Assembly: GCA_017466865.1 (NCBI GenBank)
Contig: JAFTTI010000008.1
Span: 124,001-188,000, forward strand
Reading direction: 5' to 3'
From: Oscillospiraceae bacterium
GTDB lineage: Bacteria; Bacillota; Clostridia; Oscillospirales; Ruminococcaceae
DNA length: 64,000 nt
The position numbers and the translations under genes were made by a program. The number at the start of each line of letters is the position of its first letter. Positions within the stretch are counted from its first letter, which is position 1. Positions 63,904 to 64,000 of this stretch are shown in pieces. The notes under the pieces were generated by a model. It was not told the origin of the DNA. It did no database searches and worked only from the letters and a program-made list of their open reading frames with translations.

Positions 63904-64000
63904 TTACTTGAATTGTGCTTTTATTGCTTCTAATTCAGATTGAATTTTGCCTTTTTGCGCTGATGATGGTTTGAAAAGGTTTTCATACCTGAAAAACGCT
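63904..64000 (-). CDS. C-terminal end of an unidentified protein
   Basis: The last 31 codons of a gene whose start lies outside the window, ending AQKGKIQSELEAIKAQFK and then TAA. The tail is helical and lysine-rich, not a membrane segment. The stop lies 18 bases before the amidase start, with the amidase ribosome site between, so the two are likely cotranscribed. I do not recognise the family from this fragment. Confidence 0.55.
   Translation of the reverse strand, partial: AFFRYENLFKPSSAQKGKIQSELEAIKAQFK

Overview
The window comes from a low-GC, Gram-positive, spore-lineage member of the Clostridia, most likely the Oscillospiraceae/Ruminococcaceae group. The evidence is the pairing of PolC with DnaE, a GatCAB amidotransferase, WhiA, a SpoIIM-like protein, a THF riboswitch on folT, the SCIFF peptide with its radical SAM maturase, strong purine-rich Shine-Dalgarno sites and frequent TTG/GTG starts. 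Almost all of it is chromosomal housekeeping sequence. I see no rRNA, tRNA, CRISPR array, insertion sequence or prophage.

Region by region. 1-3.3 kb (minus): lgt (cut by the window edge) behind a pair of M16 peptidase-fold proteins (YmfH/YmfF type). 3.4-7.4 kb (plus): shikimate operon aroB-aroA-aroC plus a DUF4364-like protein, with a TTGACT-17-TATAAT promoter. 7.4-9.9 kb (minus): small accessory genes (GNAT, PEBP family, zinc ribbon, SAP/DUF6434, one unknown). 10.1-11.8 kb: beta and gamma subunits of a sodium-pumping decarboxylase without alpha or biotin subunits. 11.9-13.8 kb: mscS, a GNAT, an XRE regulator. 13.9-18.3 kb: mreB, a ComF-like protein, recD2, a small membrane protein. 18.4-21.9 kb: pnp, rpsO, a YesL-like protein. 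21.9-24.3 kb: spoIIM-like gene, then folT-proC behind a THF riboswitch. 24.3-29.7 kb: pfkA, dnaE, whiA. 29.8-31.9 kb (plus): ackA and two small membrane proteins. 31.9-37.2 kb (minus): ligA-gatC-gatA-gatB. 37.3-38.1 kb: a cysteine-rich, probably sporulation-related protein.

38.2-47.6 kb is a complete histidine operon, hisZ-G-D-C-B-H-[unknown]-A-[GNAT]-F-[GNAT]-[cdd]-I-E. Its promoter lies inside a 15-bp inverted repeat that looks like a repressor operator. 47.7-58.1 kb is the conserved clostridial block pyrH-frr-uppS-cdsA-dxr-rseP-ispG-polC, which joins ribosome recycling, isoprenoid and envelope precursor synthesis and replication. 58.2-60.7 kb carries yajC, a TIGR04086 membrane protein, the 46-residue SCIFF precursor and its radical SAM/SPASM maturase. 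60.9-63.9 kb encodes a large secreted protein joining a glycosyl-hydrolase-like domain to a cell-wall amidase.

The most useful things beyond standard calls are the small SCIFF gene, the THF riboswitch and its nested downstream repeats, the his operator-promoter, and three minus-strand leaders (the spoIIM-like gene, the cysteine-rich gene, the TIGR04086 gene) in which an inverted repeat would bury the ribosome binding site. I found no convincing wholly new multi-gene system. The nearest candidates are the extra genes inside the his operon and the cysteine-rich protein with its self-occluding leader.
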